The notes: generated by a model from the letters alone, not told the origin. A DNA stretch of 64,000 nucleotides from an uncultured Granulosicoccus sp. (GCA_947492525.1 CANLNQ010000005.1:185099-249098), one strand, 5' to 3'. Shown: positions 26,181 to 37,263, counted from the stretch's first letter. Translations and numbers: made by a program.

Positions 26181-26612
26181 ATGTTGGTACAGCTTCTACT
26201 TGGCAGTGCATTGATCGGCTTGACGGCATTCGTCGCGGCCATGTCATGGTGGGGGCTTGAGGTTGTACTGGCTCGCAGTCACAAATGGCTGGTGCGGCCG
26301 TCCCATGGCATCAAACTCATACTGGCCCTGTCACTTGCCATGCTCTGGACAATCGTCATGATGACGGCTTCTGTGTGGATATGGGCGGTGGCTCTGTGGA
26401 TGCTGCACATTTTCGACAGCTTTGAAACCTCCGTCTATTTCTCGCTGGTTGCCTTCACGACGCTCGGGTTCGGCGATATTCTGCTGCCTGTCGAATGGCG
26501 ATTGCTCAGTGGACTGGCGGCCGCCAATGGCCTGCTGGTCTTCGGGCTTCTGACCGCCATGCTGGTGGAAACCCTGACGCAGATTCGCTTGCGTCAACAT
26601 GGCAGAATCTGA
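26181..26612 (+). CDS. Two-TM potassium-channel-like ion channel
   Basis: 143-residue inner-membrane protein of the Ion_trans_2 type. Hydrophobic segments at about 5-30, 42-72 and 105-130, with a re-entrant pore helix and filter FTTLGFGDI at about 92-100, the equivalent of TVGYGD. The filter Leu-Gly-Phe-Gly variant is common in short bacterial members. No cytoplasmic ligand-binding (RCK) domain is attached. Likely a monovalent cation channel subunit forming tetramers; ion selectivity and gating unknown. Stands between acnA and fadH, 88 bases before the latter. Confidence 0.85.
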   Translation: MLVQLLLGSALIGLTAFVAAMSWWGLEVVLARSHKWLVRPSHGIKLILALSLAMLWTIVMMTASVWIWAVALWMLHIFDSFETSVYFSLVAFTTLGFGDILLPVEWRLLSGLAAANGLLVFGLLTAMLVETLTQIRLRQHGRI

Positions 26613-26637
26613 CAGTCGTTCCTTCTTCAATCCTTGA

Positions 26638-28725
<2,088 letters not shown>

Positions 28726-28781
28726 ATCGCTGGTCTATCATCGGACGATCTCTTGCTTGATCAGGATTCAGGGTCGGTCGA

Positions 28782-29111
28782 ATGCATGGAATAATCGGAA
28801 AGGTGATGGCCGCGTCAGGCTGTCGCGAGGCGCTGGCGCAGCGTCTGATCGAGGGTAGTCTCGATCAGCCCGGATGTCTGAGCTACATCGTTGCGCAAGA
28901 CAGTCTGGACGAGGACGCCTTGTGGATCACCGAGATCTGGGAGAGTCGTGAGGCCCATGCAGACGCCCTGGGGTCCCCGGCCATGCAGAAAACGCTTGCC
29001 GACGCCAGGGATCTGATTGCCGGATTTGCCCATCGCCTGGAAACCACGCCAGTGGGGGGCAAGGGATTGCCCCCGGCGACGGACGACCAGACCGGACATC
29101 GTGCACCGTAA
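28782..29111 (+). CDS. Antibiotic biosynthesis monooxygenase (ABM)-fold protein
   Basis: 109 residues. The core LSYIVAQDSLDEDALWITEIWESREAHADAL is the hallmark of ABM/YgiN-like dimeric ferredoxin-fold proteins, with the conserved Trp and Glu in ITEIWES. The last 20 residues are non-conserved and polar. Such proteins are small monooxygenases or heme-degrading/quinol-related enzymes; the specific role is unknown. Located 56 bases after fadH. The stop overlaps the first NtrC-like site of the guanidine operon promoter region (29102-29118). Confidence 0.8.
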   Translation: MHGIIGKVMAASGCREALAQRLIEGSLDQPGCLSYIVAQDSLDEDALWITEIWESREAHADALGSPAMQKTLADARDLIAGFAHRLETTPVGGKGLPPATDDQTGHRAP

Positions 29112-29148
29112 GGGCTCAGCGCTGCGTCTCTTGCTCGATCATGGTGCG
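29102..29148 (+). promoter_or_regulatory. Two NtrC-like enhancer sites, 30 bp apart
   Basis: The NtrC consensus is TGCACCA-N3-TGGTGCA. Site 1 (29102-29118) reads TGCACCG-TAA-GGGCTCA, four mismatches of 14. Site 2 (29132-29148) reads TGCTCGA-TCA-TGGTGCG, three mismatches. Both keep the 7-3-7 geometry and their centres are exactly 30 bp apart, about three helical turns, the arrangement of tandem NtrC enhancers. They lie roughly 100-130 bases upstream of the start predicted from the sigma-54 promoter. Inference, but geometry and position agree. Confidence 0.6.
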
Positions 29149-29211
29149 TGCCTGCGGTCCGTTTGATCCAGTCTATCTACGTAAGCTGTTGAATTGAAAG
29201 TTTTTTCAGGA

Positions 29212-29228
29212 TTGGCATCGCAATTGCG
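29212..29228 (+). promoter_or_regulatory. Sigma-54 (RpoN) promoter of the guanidine operon
   Basis: TTGGCATCGCAATTGCG matches the -24/-12 consensus TTGGCACGNNNNTTGCA at all but three defined positions. The invariant GG (29214-29215) and GC (29226-29227) are separated by exactly 10 bases. Predicted transcription start is near 29239, about 55 bases before the riboswitch aptamer. Overlaps a 14-bp palindrome ATCGCAATTGCGAT (29217-29230). Confidence 0.75.
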
Positions 29229-29293
29229 ATATTACCGTTACAAGCACCCCTCAGTTCTTGTGGCAGTACGCAAGTCAATCTGATCAATAGAGC

Positions 29294-29427
29294 GCTAGGG
29301 TTCCGGCCGCAATTGCGGTGACTGGTCCGAGAGCACTCGACCTCGATGTTCGTTCGCGAGGTTACACGGCGGGACAAAAGCCCGGGAGACCAACTCTGAC
29401 GCAAGTCCGAGGGGTATCCGTGTAACC
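29294..29427 (+). ncRNA. Guanidine-I riboswitch (ykkC class)
   Basis: All conserved blocks of the guanidine-I aptamer appear in order: GCTAGGGTTCCG (29294-29305), CTGGTCCGAGAG (29322-29333) and ACACGGCGGGACAAAAGCCC (29364-29383) followed by GGGAGA. Downstream, GGTTACACGG (29360-29369) can pair over 10 bp with CCGTGTAACC (29418-29427). No U-run follows, so control is probably translational. GACCTCG (29339-29345) is complementary to CGAGGTC (29440-29446), which spans the ribosome-binding site of the next gene, and also to a local CGAGG (29357-29361), giving a plausible switch between free and occluded states. Established knowledge: this class binds free guanidinium and turns genes on. Confidence 0.94.
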
Positions 29428-29451
29428 AGTTCGAGCAAACGAGGTCCGACC

Positions 29452-30492
29452 ATGAAACGAACAATCACCCTGTTGTTACTGGCTGCGCTGGCAGCGCCTG
29501 CCCACGCTACCGAGAAGTTCAGCCTTTGCTGGTCCATCTATGTTGGCTGGATGCCCTGGGCATACGGTGCCGAGAAAGGCATTGTCGACAAATGGGCCGA
29601 TAAATACGGTATCGAGATCGATGTCGTGCAGATCAACGACTATATCGAGTCGATCAATCAGTACACCGCCGGGCAGTTCGATGCCTGCACCATGACCAAT
29701 ATGGATGCCCTGACCATTCCGGCTGCCGGCGGTGTCGACAGTACGGCCCTGATCGTGGGCGACTTCTCCAACGGCAATGATGGCATTGTCCTGAAGGGTG
29801 AACAGACGCTGGAGGCGATCGAAGGGCAGCGAGTCAATCTGGTGGAACTGAGCGTGTCTCATTATCTGCTGGCACGGGCGCTGGATTCCGTGGGCATGAG
29901 TGAGGCGGATGTCACCGTCGTCAATACCTCTGATGCCGACCTGGTGGGTGTCTACGGCAGTGATGATGTCACCTCGGTAGTCACCTGGAACCCCTTGCTC
30001 AGCGAAGTGGCTGCCATGCCCGAGAGCAACGTCGTTTTCGATTCCACGGGTATTCCGGGAGAAATCATCGACCTGCTGGTGGTCAATACCCAGACCCTGA
30101 GCGACAACCCGGAGCTGGGTATGGCGCTGACCGGTGCCTGGTATGAAATCATGTCGATCATGAGCGGCGACGATGAAGCAGCAGTCGAAGCCCGTCAGTA
30201 CATGGCCGAAGCCTCCGGTACCGACCTCGCTGGCTACGATGCGCAGCTTGACAGCACGATGATGTTCTACACGCCTGAGGCCGCTGTGGAGTTCACCTCC
30301 AGCGATTCCCTGCCGGAAACCATGCAATACGTTGCCGAATTTTCCTTTGATCACGGCTTGCTGGGTGAAGGTGCGCCTGACGCCGGCTTCATCGGCATGC
30401 AGATGCCGGCCGGCAATTTCGGCAACGAAGCCAATACCACACTGCGCTTCGATGCGAGCTACATGCAGAAGGCACTCGACGGCGAGCTCTGA
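29452..30492 (+). CDS. Guanidine-operon ABC transporter substrate-binding protein (NitT/TauT type)
   Basis: 346 residues with a Sec signal peptide (about 1-20, cleavage after AHA). The mature protein starts with FSLCWSIYVGWMPW, typical of the urea-carboxylase-associated NitT/TauT-like binding proteins, and contains YTAGQFDACTMTNMDAL. It captures the small nitrogen substrate in the periplasm and delivers it to the permease downstream. Placed directly behind the guanidine-I riboswitch and ahead of guanidine catabolic enzymes, so guanidine or a related compound is the likely ligand (inference). ATG 29452 is preceded by GAGG at 29441-29444. Confidence 0.88.
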   Translation: MKRTITLLLLAALAAPAHATEKFSLCWSIYVGWMPWAYGAEKGIVDKWADKYGIEIDVVQINDYIESINQYTAGQFDACTMTNMDALTIPAAGGVDSTALIVGDFSNGNDGIVLKGEQTLEAIEGQRVNLVELSVSHYLLARALDSVGMSEADVTVVNTSDADLVGVYGSDDVTSVVTWNPLLSEVAAMPESNVVFDSTGIPGEIIDLLVVNTQTLSDNPELGMALTGAWYEIMSIMSGDDEAAVEARQYMAEASGTDLAGYDAQLDSTMMFYTPEAAVEFTSSDSLPETMQYVAEFSFDHGLLGEGAPDAGFIGMQMPAGNFGNEANTTLRFDASYMQKALDGEL

Positions 30493-30539
30493 GCGCGATC
30501 TCCCACGTCGTTTCACTCCGGGGCAACAGGCCAGCAGCC

Positions 30540-31352
30540 ATGAAAAGAATGATCAATCTCAGTCCAACACCTGCGATGAAGTGGTTGCTGGGACTGTTGC
30601 CCTTCGTGCTGATCATCGTGCTCTATGTGGTGGCCTCCGATGCCAGACTGGCGGAGAACCCGTCAGACAAGTTGCTGCCATCGTTCTCCAGCATGACGGA
30701 GGCCATGAATCGCATGGCCTTCGAACCCAGCAAGCGCAGCGGCGATTACCTGTTCTGGACAGACACACTGAGCAGCCTCAAGCGCCTGTCCATCGGCGTC
30801 GGAATAGCCGCCATTGCGGGGCTGATCATCGGTATCGCGACTGGCGCCTTGCCGATTCTCAATGCATCCCTGTCACCACTTCTGACGGTGATCTCCCTCA
30901 TACCCTGTCTGGCCCTGCTGCCGGTGTTGTTCATTGTGCTGGGTCTGGGGGAGGTGTCCAAGATTGCCTTGATCACCATCGGGATCACTCCTTTCATCGC
31001 ACGGGACATTCAGCGGCGGACGCGTGAAATTCCCGTGGAGCAGCTGATCAAGGCGCAGACTCTGGGCGCCAACACGGCGCAGATCATTTCCCGCGTCCTG
31101 CTGCCTCAATTGATGCCCAAGCTGATCAACTCGGTGCGTCTGTCACTGGGTACGGGTTGGTTGTTTCTGATTGCAGCCGAGGCCATTGCCTCCACCGACG
31201 GGCTGGGTTACCGGATCTTTCTGGTGCGCCGCTACCTGTCCATGGAAGTCATTCTGCCCTACGTGGCCTGGATCACCTTGCTGGCCTTTCTGTTCGATCT
31301 GTTGCTGAGAAAACTGGGCACACGCCTGTTTCCATGGGAGTCTGCCGAATGA
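30540..31352 (+). CDS. Guanidine-operon ABC transporter permease (TauC/SsuC-like)
   Basis: 270-residue inner-membrane protein with about six hydrophobic helices. The cytoplasmic EAA loop that contacts the ATPase is at about 165-190 (EQLIKAQTLGANTAQIISR followed by LLPQLMP). N-terminal MKRMINLSPTP, then TM1 at 15-35. It belongs to the BPD_transp_1 family as found in taurine, nitrate and urea-carboxylase-linked importers. ATG 30540 is 47 bases after the binding-protein stop; its 3' end overlaps the ATPase start by four bases. Confidence 0.9.
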   Translation: MKRMINLSPTPAMKWLLGLLPFVLIIVLYVVASDARLAENPSDKLLPSFSSMTEAMNRMAFEPSKRSGDYLFWTDTLSSLKRLSIGVGIAAIAGLIIGIATGALPILNASLSPLLTVISLIPCLALLPVLFIVLGLGEVSKIALITIGITPFIARDIQRRTREIPVEQLIKAQTLGANTAQIISRVLLPQLMPKLINSVRLSLGTGWLFLIAAEAIASTDGLGYRIFLVRRYLSMEVILPYVAWITLLAFLFDLLLRKLGTRLFPWESAE

Positions 31353-32122
31353 TCACCGCGCGCAATCTGTGGAAGAACTACGGAGACCAGACCGTACTGG
31401 AGCGTATCAACGTCACAGTCGATGAGGGCGAGTTCGTCACCCTGGTGGGAACCTCGGGCTGCGGCAAGACGACCTTTCTCAAGCTGTTGCTGGGCATCGA
31501 GTCGCTCAGCAAGGGCTCACTGGAGCTGGATGGTCGAGCCATCCCCGATGAGCCGGGGCCGGATCGAGGCATTGTCTTTCAGCAGTATTCGGTTTTTCCA
31601 CACATGACCGTGCTTGGCAACGTCATGGCGGTAGCAGGCTTGCAACAGCGCAATCTGAGTGGGCTGTTGCGCGGCCAGCGCAAACAGGATGCCCTGCAGG
31701 CATCCACTGCGCTGCTGGAACGAGTCGGCCTGCAGGATACGCTGACGCGCTACCCACACGAACTGTCGGGTGGCATGCGACAGCGTCTGGCCATCGCCCA
31801 GGCTCTGATGGCAAGGCCCCGCATCCTGCTTCTCGATGAACCCTTCGGTGCGCTGGATCCGGGTATTCGTGCTGACATGCATGAGCTTGTACTGGAGCTC
31901 TGGCGAGAAAACAACCTGACCATATTCATGGTGACTCACGATCTCAAGGAAGGCTTTCACCTGGGCACACGACTCTGGGTGTTCGACAAGCCACGGATCG
32001 ATCCACAGGCACCCGGTGCCTACGGCGCCACCATTACCTACGACTTGCCGGTAGGCGAACGCGCGCCGGCCAGGCAGGAAACCCCTTCAATGGCCAGCAT
32101 GCTGGCCACAACGCAAGCATAA
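31349..32122 (+). CDS. Guanidine-operon ABC transporter ATP-binding protein
   Basis: 257 residues from ATG 31349, which overlaps the permease stop (ATGA); the longer open frame upstream is not used. Walker A VGTSGCGKTTF near 36-46, signature ELSGGMRQRLAI near 136, Walker B ILLLDEPFGALDPG, switch His in MVTHDLKEGF. NitT/TauT-family nucleotide-binding subunit. Completes the three-gene importer of the operon. Confidence 0.93.
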   Translation: MITARNLWKNYGDQTVLERINVTVDEGEFVTLVGTSGCGKTTFLKLLLGIESLSKGSLELDGRAIPDEPGPDRGIVFQQYSVFPHMTVLGNVMAVAGLQQRNLSGLLRGQRKQDALQASTALLERVGLQDTLTRYPHELSGGMRQRLAIAQALMARPRILLLDEPFGALDPGIRADMHELVLELWRENNLTIFMVTHDLKEGFHLGTRLWVFDKPRIDPQAPGAYGATITYDLPVGERAPARQETPSMASMLATTQA

Positions 32123-32138
32123 ACGAGGCGAATTGGCG

Positions 32139-32867
32139 ATGAGCGCTGCAGCGAAGCAATTCAACTATCAGACCCGCCTGAGTGCCGGCAAGCACTGGTC
32201 TCTTCGAGTACGACGCGGCATCGTACTGCGACTGACCGACCTGCAAGGTGGAGCCAATGTCGGCATGGTCATGTACAACGCAGACGATACACTGGAGCGT
32301 TACAACGCCCCCGATACCCTGAAATGCCAGCATACCTTTCATCTGCGTCAGGGGCATTGTCTGTACAGCGATATGGGTCGTGTCCTGGCGTCGGTCGTCG
32401 AGGATTCCGTGGGTGGCCACGACACAGTCTGCGGCAATGCCGACAGGCGAATGGTCGATGAGCGCTACGGCCGTCGTGATTATCAGAATGATCGCAATGA
32501 CTGGCATCAGAACGGCCATGACGCCTTTCTGGTCGAGCTGTCCAAATACGCTCTGGAGGGACGTGATCTGCCGGCCAACATCAACTGGTTCAGCAAATGC
32601 GCGGTCAAGGCCGATGGCGGTATCTCTCTGGTGCCGGACAACAGTGAGCCAGGCTCGACGGTTGCGCTGCGATTCGAGATGGACGCGCTCGTGCTACTGC
32701 ATACCTGTCCCCACCCGCTGGCTGAAACCGAAACCTATCCCGAAGGCGAGGTCGAGCTGAGCCTGTCGGTGGCAGAGCCGCGGCGCGAGGATGACGAATG
32801 CGCGAACAGCTGTGATGAGAATCGCCGCGGGTTTCGCAACAACGAACTGTATTACCAGGGCGCCTGA
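32139..32867 (+). CDS. DUF1989 protein, urea carboxylase-associated protein 2 type (carboxyguanidine deiminase subunit)
   Basis: 242 residues from ATG 32139 (MSAAAKQFNYQTRLS). DUF1989 fold with the conserved patterns LRLTDLQGGANVGMVMYNA, SVVEDSVGGHDTVCG and NINWFSKCAV; the His, Asp and Cys residues fit a metal site. Long annotated as urea carboxylase-associated protein 2 by length (about 235-245 residues). In characterised guanidine pathways, the two DUF1989 proteins together deiminate carboxyguanidine to allophanate and ammonia. The second subunit is encoded next. The role here is inferred from family and context. Confidence 0.85.
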   Translation: MSAAAKQFNYQTRLSAGKHWSLRVRRGIVLRLTDLQGGANVGMVMYNADDTLERYNAPDTLKCQHTFHLRQGHCLYSDMGRVLASVVEDSVGGHDTVCGNADRRMVDERYGRRDYQNDRNDWHQNGHDAFLVELSKYALEGRDLPANINWFSKCAVKADGGISLVPDNSEPGSTVALRFEMDALVLLHTCPHPLAETETYPEGEVELSLSVAEPRREDDECANSCDENRRGFRNNELYYQGA

Positions 32868-32974
32868 GCGCCGGTCTGAAAGCCGTGGCAGGCAGCTACC
32901 CGACGGTATCTCCATCGAACTGCCGACGACAGGCGGCTTTTTCTACAACCCGATTCAAGAGTCAGGAACGTACC

Positions 32975-33616
32975 ATGATCAAGCAAAGCTTCAGGGAGAC
33001 TTCACACGCCATCGATCGCCAGGTGGTCGATGCCGGCGACTACTATCTGGCCCGACTTGAAGACGGGCAGACGCTTCGAATAGTCGATCTGAAGGGCAAT
33101 CAGGCCGCCGATACGCTGTTCTATGCCGCAGAAGATCCTGCCGAGCACTACAGCGCGGTCAATACCCTGCGCGAGCAACGCAATCTCTATCTCACGGCAG
33201 GTTCCGACCTGATGTCCAACGAGAACAGGGTGATGCTCAGTATCGTGGCCGATACCTGCGGGCGGCACGATACCCTGGGTGGGGCCTGCTCCACCGAGAG
33301 CAACACCGTGCGCTACGATCTGGAGAAACGCTGCATGCATGCCTGCCGGGACAGCTGGATGCTGGCACTGGCCGAGCATCCTGAATACGGGATCTCCAAG
33401 CGCGACATCGCGCACAACATCAACTTCTTCATGAATGTACCGGTGACCGAAGAAGGCGATCTGACCTTTGCCGACGGCATCTCTGCGCCCGGCAAATACG
33501 TGGAATTGACCGCACGCATGGATGTCATCGTGCTGATCTCCAACTGTCCGCAGTTGAACAATCCCTGCAATGGCTACGACCCGACGCCCATCGAGTTGCT
33601 GACATGGAATCAATGA
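32975..33616 (+). CDS. DUF1989 protein, urea carboxylase-associated protein 1 type (carboxyguanidine deiminase subunit)
   Basis: 213 residues from ATG 32975 (MIKQSFRETSHAID), preceded by CAGGAACG. Same fold as the previous gene: LRIVDLKGNQAADTLFY, SIVADTCGRHDTLGGACS, HNINFFMNVPV, and a C-terminal NCPQLNNPCNGYDPTPIELL. The Cys/His/Asp set is consistent with metal-dependent deiminase chemistry. Shorter than its partner, as expected for the type 1 protein. Its stop overlaps the likely start of the carboxylase (ATGA at 33613). Confidence 0.87.
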   Translation: MIKQSFRETSHAIDRQVVDAGDYYLARLEDGQTLRIVDLKGNQAADTLFYAAEDPAEHYSAVNTLREQRNLYLTAGSDLMSNENRVMLSIVADTCGRHDTLGGACSTESNTVRYDLEKRCMHACRDSWMLALAEHPEYGISKRDIAHNINFFMNVPVTEEGDLTFADGISAPGKYVELTARMDVIVLISNCPQLNNPCNGYDPTPIELLTWNQ

Positions 33617-36600
33617 GTACCATGAAACCCTTCAACAAGGTATTGATTGCCAACCGTGGGGCGATCGCCACTCGAATCATTCGTACCCTGGATCGTCTGG
33701 GTATCGAATCGGTTGCGGTCTACGCTGAGTGTGATCGGGACAGCCTTCATGTGAGACAGGCTGGCGAGGCCTTTTCTCTGGGAGAGGGCAGGGCATCGGA
33801 GACCTATCTCGATATCGACAAGTTGATAGCCATCGCGAAGCAGACAGGTGCTCAGGCGATTCATCCGGGCTACGGTTTTCTGAGCGAGAATGCCGAGTTC
33901 GTCGGGCGTTGCGAGAGTGAATCGCTGATCTTCATCGGCCCCACGGCCGAGCAGATCGGTCTGTTCGGACAGAAGCATGTGGCGCGTGAACTGGCCACGG
34001 CGGCAGGCGTGCCCTTGCCTCCGGGCAGTGAACTGCTGAACACACTGGAGGAGGCAGTCGCTGAAGCCAGTCGTATCGGCTATCCCGTCATGCTCAAGAG
34101 CACTGCCGGGGGTGGAGGTATCGGCATGCGTCTGTGCGCTGACGAGCCGGTGCTTCGCGAGAGCTTTTCTGCGGTGCAGCAGCAGGGACAGAATCACTTC
34201 GCCAACGGCGGGGTCTTTCTGGAAAAGGCGATTCTCAATGCCAGACATGTGGAAGTACAGATGTTCGGCAACGGTGAGGGTGAGGTCGTCTCCCTGGGCG
34301 AGCGGGATTGTTCCGCGCAGCGGCGCAACCAGAAGGTGGTGGAAGAGTGTCCGGCACCGCACCTCAGCGACGCGTTGCGCTCGCGCCTGCACCGCACGGC
34401 CGAAGACCTGCTGGCCAGCGTGAAGTATCGAAACGCTGCCACCGTGGAATTCATTCTGGATGCGGATACCCTGGAGTTCTACTTTCTGGAGGTCAACACC
34501 CGTTTGCAAGTCGAACACGGTGTCACCGAGCTGGTCTACGGCGTCGATCTGGTGGAATGGATGGTGTGTCAGGCGGGCGGTGTGCTGCCGCCGCTGCAGC
34601 AATTGCGCGAGTCCTTGAGTGCCAACGGCCATGCCGTTCAGGTGCGCATCTATGCAGAAGACCCCTACAGACAGTTCCAGCCCTGCGCCGGGCTGCTGTC
34701 ACGGGTCGAGTTCCCCGTCATGGAGGGCTTGCGTACCGATGCCTGGATCGAGTCCGGTATCACCATCCCGTCCGAATTCGATCCCATGCTGGCCAAGATG
34801 ATGATGCACGCGCCAACGCGGGAGCAGGCGCTGAGCCGACTCTCGACAGCCTTGCAGGACGTCGAGCTGTACGGGACGCAGACCAATGTGGATTACCTGC
34901 GTTGCCTGGTCGAGGAGCCGGTACTGCAGGCGGGGCGGGTGACGACGCGCTTTCTCGACGACTATCTCTACCAGCCGCAGCGAATCGATGTAGTGCGTGG
35001 CGGCACCTTGACCACCATTCAGGACGTACCGGGTCGTGTAGGCTACTGGCCGGTGGGCATTCCACCCTCGGGGCCCTTCGATACGCTCTCCTTCCAGTTA
35101 GCCAACAGACTGCTGGGCAATGCGGCCACTGCCGCCGGCCTGGAGATCACGGTGCAGGGGCCAGCGTTGGCGTTCACGGCACATACCCGGCTGGTGCTGG
35201 CAGGTGCGCCCGTCGAGGCAACGCTGGATGGCCAGGTCATCAAACCCTGGTGCATCGTGAGTGTCAGACCCGGACAGGTTCTTGATATCGGCCAGATACG
35301 CGGTGTCGGTGCGCGCAGCTATCTGTGTGTGGCGGGCGGCATCGATTGCCCCGAGTATCTGGGTTCACGCTCGACCTTCACGCTGGGTCAGTTCGGCGGG
35401 CATAATGGTGCGGCTCTCAAGACCGGTGATGTACTGCGGCTGGATGCCGCAGCAGGCAGGCTGGCGGCCGAGCAAGGCAGCGATACAGAAGGACTGCCCG
35501 CCGAGATGCAGCCTGAATTGACTGAAGACTGGGAGCTGCGCGTGGTCTACGGTCCGCACGGCGCGCCGGACTTCTTCACCGAGTCGGATATCGATACCCT
35601 GTTCGAGCATGCCTGGGAGGTGCATTACAATTCCAGTCGAACCGGGGTGAGACTGATCGGGCCCAACCCCGAATGGGCTCGCAGCGACGGCGGGGAAGCA
35701 GGCTTGCATCCGTCCAATATCCACGACAATGCCTATGCCTTCGGCAGTCTGGATTTCACCGGCGATATGCCCGTCATTCTCGGACCGGACGGACCGTCAC
35801 TGGGCGGCTTTGTCTGTCCCGCCACCATCATTACTGCGGATCTGTGGAAGATCGGCCAGCTACGAGCGGGTAATCGTGTTCGCTTCAGACCCGTGAGTGT
35901 GGCAGAAGCCGTGGAAGCCGATCGCTTGCAGCAGGAGAGCATCAGCAGCCTGCTGCCGGTGGCGGACAGCGGCACAGCTCAGTGGCCCGACCGTGTCGCC
36001 TGTCGTCATGAGTCGGCGGTTGTCCGTCAACGCAAGGCAGGCCCGGATGGGGTCAAGGCCTGCTACCGGGTTGCCGGTGACCGCTTTCTGCTGGTCGAGT
36101 ACGGCGAAGCGACGCTGGATCTGGTATCCCGTTTCAGGGTCCATGCGCTGATGCAGTGGCTCGATGACAACCCGCTCACCGGCATCATTGAAGTGACACC
36201 TGGCATACGCTCGCTGCAGTTGCACTATGACGCCCAGCAGCTGTCGCTGGCCGTGTTGCTCGATCACCTGTCACGGGCCGAAGACTACCTGGATCAGCAC
36301 GTCGATTCTGCCGTCGTGCCGTCTCGCATCGTGCACCTGCCACTGTCATGGGATGACGAGGCCTGTCGAGAGGCGATCGTGAAATACGATCAGTCGGTGC
36401 GCAAGAACGCACCGTGGGCGCCGAGCAATCTGGAGTTCATCCGGCGCATCAATGGCCTGGAATCGATCGATGATGTCAAGAAGATCGTGTTCGATGCGTC
36501 TTATCTGGTCATGGGGTTGGGTGATGTGTATCTGGGGGCGCCCGTGGCCACGCCGATCAACCCGGCACACCGTCTGGTGACCACGAAATACAACCCTGCT

Positions 36601-37263
36601 CGTACCTGGACGGCGGAGAACTCGGTGGGTATCGGCGGCTCCTATCTGTGCGTCTATGGTATGGAGGGGCCCGGCGGCTATCAATTCGTTGGCCGAACCC
36701 TGCAGATGTGGAATCGGTATCGGCAAACGGCCGAGTTCGAAAAGCCCTGGTTGCTGCGGTTCTTCGATCAGATACGCTTCTACGAGGTCAGCCACGATGA
36801 GCTGATGGAGATTCGCCGTGATTTTCCACAGGGGCGATACCCGTTGAAGATCGAACAGACCGAGTTCTCGCTGACCGATTTTCGTGAGCTGGTTGACGGG
36901 CAGCGGCAGCAGATCGACCGCTTCCAGCAGACCCGGCAGGCGGCCTTTGCCGAGGAACTGGCGAACTGGCGGGCTACCGGTCAATTCAATGTCACGGTGG
37001 AAGAACCGGAAGTGCAGGAGGTTGTGGTCGACTGGCCGGAGGACTGCATCGTGATGGAGAGTCCGGTGTCGGGCAGCTTGTGGCAAAGTTGTGTGTCGTC
37101 CGGCGACTCTGTCAGTCAGGGGCAGCCCCTGCTCGTGCTCGAATCAATGAAAATGGAAATAACCATCGCGGCGCCGCAGGATCTGCAGGTGCGCAGCGTG
37201 CTTCTTGAAACCGGTCAGCGTGTCAGCGCCGGCCAAGCTCTGATCGTACTGGAACACTCATGA
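33613..37263 (+). CDS. Biotin-dependent guanidine/urea carboxylase
   Basis: 1216 residues from ATG 33613, chosen because it overlaps the previous stop; in-frame ATGs at 33604 and 33622 are alternatives. Domains: biotin carboxylase at about 5-450 (VLIANRGAIATRII, ATP-grasp KSTAGGGGIGMRLC, ERDCSAQRRNQKVVEE), a KipA/KipI-type carboxyltransferase at about 460-1110 (DVPGRVGYWPVGIPPSGPFD), and a C-terminal biotinyl domain with acceptor Lys in ESMKMEI about 40 residues from the end. It uses ATP and bicarbonate to carboxylate the substrate. Enzymes in this gene context, behind a guanidine-I riboswitch and with both DUF1989 genes, act mainly on guanidine rather than urea, so that is my preferred reading. 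Confidence 0.93.
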   Translation: MSTMKPFNKVLIANRGAIATRIIRTLDRLGIESVAVYAECDRDSLHVRQAGEAFSLGEGRASETYLDIDKLIAIAKQTGAQAIHPGYGFLSENAEFVGRCESESLIFIGPTAEQIGLFGQKHVARELATAAGVPLPPGSELLNTLEEAVAEASRIGYPVMLKSTAGGGGIGMRLCADEPVLRESFSAVQQQGQNHFANGGVFLEKAILNARHVEVQMFGNGEGEVVSLGERDCSAQRRNQKVVEECPAPHLSDALRSRLHRTAEDLLASVKYRNAATVEFILDADTLEFYFLEVNTRLQVEHGVTELVYGVDLVEWMVCQAGGVLPPLQQLRESLSANGHAVQVRIYAEDPYRQFQPCAGLLSRVEFPVMEGLRTDAWIESGITIPSEFDPMLAKMMMHAPTREQALSRLSTALQDVELYGTQTNVDYLRCLVEEPVLQAGRVTTRFLDDYLYQPQRIDVVRGGTLTTIQDVPGRVGYWPVGIPPSGPFDTLSFQLANRLLGNAATAAGLEITVQGPALAFTAHTRLVLAGAPVEATLDGQVIKPWCIVSVRPGQVLDIGQIRGVGARSYLCVAGGIDCPEYLGSRSTFTLGQFGGHNGAALKTGDVLRLDAAAGRLAAEQGSDTEGLPAEMQPELTEDWELRVVYGPHGAPDFFTESDIDTLFEHAWEVHYNSSRTGVRLIGPNPEWARSDGGEAGLHPSNIHDNAYAFGSLDFTGDMPVILGPDGPSLGGFVCPATIITADLWKIGQLRAGNRVRFRPVSVAEAVEADRLQQESISSLLPVADSGTAQWPDRVACRHESAVVRQRKAGPDGVKACYRVAGDRFLLVEYGEATLDLVSRFRVHALMQWLDDNPLTGIIEVTPGIRSLQLHYDAQQLSLAVLLDHLSRAEDYLDQHVDSAVVPSRIVHLPLSWDDEACREAIVKYDQSVRKNAPWAPSNLEFIRRINGLESIDDVKKIVFDASYLVMGLGDVYLGAPVATPINPAHRLVTTKYNPARTWTAENSVGIGGSYLCVYGMEGPGGYQFVGRTLQMWNRYRQTAEFEKPWLLRFFDQIRFYEVSHDELMEIRRDFPQGRYPLKIEQTEFSLTDFRELVDGQRQQIDRFQQTRQAAFAEELANWRATGQFNVTVEEPEVQEVVVDWPEDCIVMESPVSGSLWQSCVSSGDSVSQGQPLLVLESMKMEITIAAPQDLQVRSVLLETGQRVSAGQALIVLEHS

